This document shows, piece by piece, positions 60,862 through 64,000 of a stretch of DNA of 64,000 bases. The translations under genes and the position numbers were made by a program. The notes beneath the pieces were generated by a model that made no database searches, was not told the origin of the DNA, and saw only the letters and a list, made by a program, of their open reading frames with translations. Within the stretch, counting starts at the first letter, position 1; each line of letters begins with the position of its first letter. The stretch covers positions 175,835-239,834 of the forward strand of contig JAZNFA010000004.1 of the NCBI GenBank assembly GCA_045588915.1, in the 5' to 3' direction. This stretch comes from RGIG8050 sp045588915 (GTDB lineage: Bacteria > Bacillota > Clostridia > Christensenellales > UBA1242).

Positions 60862-62364
60862 TTATAAATAGAGTTCAATCTGAATGAGATTGATTTCTTC
60901 TTTGTGTGTATTATTGGGATATGAAATTTGCGTAAATGTCGTATAAAATAAAAGGCCCTGACCGTTATCGTCAGGGCTTGTTTTTATTGGACTATATAGT
61001 GTTATTTTTATCTTATCATCATAGAGTATGATTTCTTTGATTAAGATGTTTATTATTGGTTTGATATTACGAGATAATGCTTTATTGTAAAATTCCCGAA
61101 TTTCATTTTCTGTTATCTTTGAATTGCTTTTACTTTGTTCAATTAAAATTTGTTGTTCTAAAGCTGCTATTTTGTCTTCAGTCGATTTTATTCGTTCGGT
61201 TGTAGTTTTCGTAATAACTCCCTGTTCAATCGCTCTAACGAGATTTTCTAAAACATTCTCTAATTGCTTTTTTTGTTTCTGCATAGTTAATAGTTCTTGA
61301 TTGCAAGTTTGTTGTTGTTCTTGTGTTATCAGTAATTTTTTTACTATCTTATCCATAAGTTCTGGTTCATTTAATTTTTTAATTACATTGTCAATGACTA
61401 TCTGTTCCAATACTTCTTTTGATACTGTTCGTTTTTGACAATCGTTTAATTTCTTTTTTCGTCCTGAACATCTGTAATAATAAAATACTTTGTCTGGTCG
61501 TGGTCTACCACTTTCACCATTGATGGGCAAGCCACAATGACCACATTTGATTTTTCCCCTTAATAAAAAACTAGTATCTTTACATCTTCTGCCGACTTTA
61601 TTTTTCAAACTGATTTTTCTTACTTTTTGATATAAATCATCTGGAACAATTTGGGGATACATATTATCAACCAGTTGGTCATTGTGATAATATTTGCCGG
61701 AATATTTTTCGTTTTGAATAATTTCGTAAATCTTATGATTATCAAATGGTTTGCCTTTGAAAGTAATATTTTTATCGTTGAGTTCTTTCACAATGTCTTT
61801 GGCATAAATTCCTTGTTCGTATTGACGATAAACATATTTAACAATTTCGGCTTGTTCTTCATCAATAATAATTTTTCGTCCATCTAGTTTATAACCATAC
61901 AATAAATTGCCACCTTGAAAATATCCTTTTAATCTTGTTTCATTCATACCGCGTTTAATTTTTTGACTTAACTCTGCTGAATAGTATTGATTCATTCCTT
62001 CCAGTAAACTCTCTAAAATAATGCCTTCTGGTGTGTCTGGAATATTTTCCATCGCTGATAGAACTTTAATTCCATTTTCTTTTAATGTCTTTTTGTGCAC
62101 TACGCTTTCATATTTGTTTCGACTAAACCGATCTAATTTGTAAACTAAAATATAATTCCATTCTTTTTTTGTTGAATCTTTTAACATTTTTTGAAAACTC
62201 GGTCGTTGGTCATTTGTTCCTGTCATTGCACGGTCAATGTAGGTATTGACAATTGCAATATCGTTGTTTTTTGCAAACTGTTCACAAACTCGAAGTTGAC
62301 CTTCGATACTTTGTTCAGTTTGACTATCGCAACTGTATCTTGCATAGACAACTGCTGTTTTCAT
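60862..62364 (-). CDS. Large serine recombinase
   Basis: A 500-residue site-specific recombinase of the resolvase/integrase type that moves mobile elements. The catalytic Ser11 is in VVYARYSCDSQ, followed by SIEGQLRVCEQFA, LVYKLDRFSRN near residues 73-83, and the recombinase domain (RGMNETRLKGYFQGGNLLYG, KLDGRKIIIDEEQAEIVKYV). A zinc ribbon (GKIKCGHCGLPI, then CSGRKKKLNDC) and a long coiled coil complete the usual order. Start chosen by AAGGAGG nine bases upstream. A terminator-like hairpin lies within the last 40 codons. It looks intact, so it could still act. Confidence 0.93.
   Translation of the reverse strand: MKTAVVYARYSCDSQTEQSIEGQLRVCEQFAKNNDIAIVNTYIDRAMTGTNDQRPSFQKMLKDSTKKEWNYILVYKLDRFSRNKYESVVHKKTLKENGIKVLSAMENIPDTPEGIILESLLEGMNQYYSAELSQKIKRGMNETRLKGYFQGGNLLYGYKLDGRKIIIDEEQAEIVKYVYRQYEQGIYAKDIVKELNDKNITFKGKPFDNHKIYEIIQNEKYSGKYYHNDQLVDNMYPQIVPDDLYQKVRKISLKNKVGRRCKDTSFLLRGKIKCGHCGLPINGESGRPRPDKVFYYYRCSGRKKKLNDCQKRTVSKEVLEQIVIDNVIKKLNEPELMDKIVKKLLITQEQQQTCNQELLTMQKQKKQLENVLENLVRAIEQGVITKTTTERIKSTEDKIAALEQQILIEQSKSNSKITENEIREFYNKALSRNIKPIINILIKEIILYDDKIKITLYSPIKTSPDDNGQGLLFYTTFTQISYPNNTHKEEINLIQIELYL
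60946..60977 (-). terminator. Terminator-like hairpin within the recombinase 3' end
   Basis: Perfect stem GCCCTGAC/GTCAGGGC with a seven-base loop, followed on the minus strand by CTTTTATTTTAT. It lies about 90 bases before the recombinase stop codon. Confidence 0.6.
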
Positions 62365-62389
62365 TTTCTTTTTCCTCCTTTTAAGTTTT

Positions 62390-62542
62390 TTCTTTGTCTT
62401 GCGACGGAGCGAAAAATAAACGGGAACACTCATTGTTTTTGATTTGAGTGTTTTTCTACTTTTGCCAAGGGCGGTTAACCGTGCACTTTACCCTTGGCGA
62501 AAGTGGCTTCCCGTTTACGCTCCACAGTCGCAAAACAAAGAA
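62390..62542. repeat. Nested inverted repeat next to the recombinase
   Basis: Outer arms at 62390-62426 and 62508-62542 (TTCTTTGT...TTGCGAC...GGAGCG...TAAACGGGAA against its complement, with a few gaps). Inside are a hairpin ACACTCA/TGAGTGT followed by TTTTT (62426-62455), and a hairpin CTTTTGCCAAGGG/CCCTTGGCGAAAG (62459-62503) whose loop begins with the palindrome CGGTTAACCG. Confidence 0.8.
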
Positions 62543-62599
62543 GTCACGAGAAGGAGCATACGAAAAAGTTAGACAACAAGTCTATACAGTTTCCACCAA

Positions 62600-62652
62600 T
62601 ATATGTAACATTTATGTCAAGATAGACTACATTTATGTAACAATTATGTAAC
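62600..62652 (+). repeat. Short iterated TTATGTAAC words
   Basis: Four copies of ATATGTAAC, TTTATGTCA, TTTATGTAAC and ATTATGTAAC within 53 bases, spaced about 11-21 bases apart. They could be an operator or recombinase-binding array, or simple AT-rich repeats. Confidence 0.5.
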
Positions 62653-62743
62653 AAAAATATTCACTTCGTTTTTTCGCAATGGATATTTTCTGTGAGTGCA
62701 ATGTTATAATTGTGGCAACAAGCAAGATGGCTTGGTATGTATT

Positions 62744-62953
62744 GACGAAAAAGTCGTCAATAGCAAAGTCAGAATTGATATAAAATTGCAATTTGGGAAA
62801 AGTGCAATTTAGAACGGCAACGACTAAATGGGGTTTGGCGAAAAGCCTGCGCGCCAACCCCATTAGTTGCCGTTTTTGCACTGCGGAAATTTGACAGAGT
62901 GCGTGCCTTTATTGGCGGAGCGAAGCGACGCCACTTGTTATATATAAAGGCAC
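62744..62953. repeat. Cluster of three hairpins before the methyltransferase gene
   Basis: In order: TTGACGA/TCGTCAA (about 62744-62761); a long imperfect hairpin at 62801-62882 with AGTGCA/TGCACT outside and AACGGCAAC...ATGGGG...TTGGCG paired inside; and GTGCCTTTAT/ATAAAGGCAC (62902-62953) around GGCG/CGCC. No open reading frame of credible composition covers this stretch, so 62365-63048 appears non-coding. Confidence 0.75.
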
Positions 62954-63048
62954 GTAATGATCTCAAAATAGAAAAAATGTTTTTTTAAATGAATTAAATA
63001 TTTGTAATCAGTAATTTTTATGGTATTATTTTTTTAGGAAATAATTGA

Positions 63049-64000
63049 ATGTCTAAAGAAAAAGTTGAATTAAAAAATTTGATTTCGAATGCTACTAAGC
63101 GCAATTGGGATAGGTTGAAATTTTCTGGAAGTGATAAACTTAGTTCACGTGCTAATAAAAAATTATCACAAAAAAATATAATTCCAATTGAATATTTTAT
63201 TGATATAAATAATGTAAAATTTATCGAAACCTTAATAAATTATATAAAACAACTTAACAAAGATATATTTGATGTTTTATATTCTCTATCGGTTAATTTA
63301 CTTACGAATAAAAATATAATAAATAAACAAAATGTAAAAAAAACATTATTGGAATACAATAAGCATGCTTTAATACCAGAACTGTTAAATATAGAACTTC
63401 CAAATAATGAAAAAGATATTTTAGGAATAATTTATCAAGCGCTTTTAAATGAAGGCGAGAAAAACATTTTTGGTTCATATTACACAATTAACAGTGTTAC
63501 CATAAATATGACGAAAGATTTGAATTTTTCTAACAATGAAACTTTTTTTGACCCATGCTGTGGAAGTGGAGCTTTTTTGTTGTCTTTAAATAATTTATAC
63601 CCAGAACAAATTTTTGGAGCAGATATTAATCCAATTGCTGTCATGCTAGCAAAAGTTAATTTATTATTAAAATACCCAAATTATGATTTTATTCCACAAA
63701 TTTATTGTTACGATTATCTTAATGAAAAAAACATGAAAAAAAAATATGATTATATCATTACAAATCCACCTTGGGGCGCTAGTAATGTTAAATCAATTTC
63801 AAATACAATTACTTCAAAAGAATCGTTTTCTTTGTTTTTTGAAAAGGCATATTACCAATTAAAGGACAAAGGCATTATTAGATTTTTATTTCCTGAATCG
63901 ATTTTAAATGTAAAAGTTCATAAGGATATTAGAGATTTCATTCTTAAAAATGGCAATCTAAAGCAAATTTATTTTTATACAAACACATTTAATGGTGTAA
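63049..64000 (+). CDS. N6-adenine DNA methyltransferase (partial, runs off the end)
   Basis: The first 317 codons of an adenine-specific DNA methyltransferase. Motif I (SAM binding) is FDPCCGSGAFLLSL near residues 166-179, preceded by the FGSYYT stretch typical of this group; IFGADINPIAVMLAKVNLLL follows, and the catalytic motif IV is YIITNPPWG near 233-241. The type fits Eco57I-like or type I/BREX-type methylases; specificity is unknown. A TTGTAA/TATTAT promoter and an AGGAAA site lie upstream. It probably belongs to a restriction or phage-defence locus to the right. Confidence 0.88.
   Translation, partial: MSKEKVELKNLISNATKRNWDRLKFSGSDKLSSRANKKLSQKNIIPIEYFIDINNVKFIETLINYIKQLNKDIFDVLYSLSVNLLTNKNIINKQNVKKTLLEYNKHALIPELLNIELPNNEKDILGIIYQALLNEGEKNIFGSYYTINSVTINMTKDLNFSNNETFFDPCCGSGAFLLSLNNLYPEQIFGADINPIAVMLAKVNLLLKYPNYDFIPQIYCYDYLNEKNMKKKYDYIITNPPWGASNVKSISNTITSKESFSLFFEKAYYQLKDKGIIRFLFPESILNVKVHKDIRDFILKNGNLKQIYFYTNTFNGV

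Noticed and set aside
62448..62651. 67-residue plus-strand frame
   Set aside because: It runs through the nested inverted repeat and has no start signal; composition follows the palindromes.
62801..62882. Integron attC-like site
   Set aside because: The long hairpin lacks the expected RYYYAAC/GTTRRRY ends and no tyrosine integron integrase is present.
1..64000. Alternative genetic code (UGA as Trp)
   Set aside because: Several clear genes (pgk, lepB) end in TGA at the family's normal C-terminus, and conserved Trp positions use TGG.

Overview
The window is a low-GC chromosome segment around the replication origin of a bacterium with the standard genetic code. The rpmH–rnpA–yidC–jag block, VanW and jag family proteins, an alpha2-type glycyl-tRNA synthetase and short compact genes point to an uncultured, genome-reduced Bacillota lineage (gut Clostridia or Bacilli type). 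The genus cannot be read from the sequence. Many genes have a consensus -10 box only 5-9 bases before the start codon, so their mRNAs should be leaderless. Other genes carry strong Shine-Dalgarno sites.

Layout. 1-4391: tandem minus-strand paralogues of an unrecognised protein family (four intact or partial, one wrecked). 4426-9287: a lipoprotein alkaline phosphatase, a two-gene ABC exporter and two membrane proteins. 9335-16340: tRNA-Ser; a pgk–tpi-like–gpmI glycolytic operon whose TPI-like protein lacks catalytic residues; a zeta-type toxin-antitoxin pair; a lipoprotein; rplK-rplA. 16467-25773: VanW protein, Dus, a sugar/cation symporter, small membrane proteins, a metal-exporter-like permease, tRNA-Pro with duplicated 5' pieces, truA and mnmA. 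25774-29370: two tRNA-Gln genes (TTG and CTG), each with a displaced copy of its 3' tail about 1.4-1.6 kb downstream. The first enclosed segment carries an HD–Ham1 fusion; the second carries a membrane protein and a sigma region-4-like regulator. 29427-35734: envelope and housekeeping genes (metallophosphoesterase, uppP, FtsB/DivIC-like protein, radC, lepB, a short miaA).

35788-53486 is the origin region: leuS, gyrA, gyrB, jag, yidC, rnpA and rpmH run left, and dnaA, an unknown gene, dnaN, another unknown gene, serS, glyS, gmk and pyk run right. The strand switch at 45152-45262 marks the probable oriC side. DnaA has an altered DNA-recognition signature, and no classical DnaA boxes are visible between the genes here. 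recF is not in its usual place after dnaN.

53553-64000 is more accessory: a surface protein with Cys-rich repeats; a cluster of MoxR AAA ATPase, ATPase-like protein without a P-loop, and metallopeptidase-VWA protein; an unknown gene; a peptidase E-like protein; a large serine recombinase; about 680 bp of non-coding DNA full of nested inverted repeats; and the start of an adenine-specific DNA methyltransferase that runs off the end.

Several core enzymes are shortened (PGK, MiaA, pyruvate kinase) or changed at catalytic positions (TPI-like). Together with abutting or overlapping convergent genes, this suggests strong genome streamlining.
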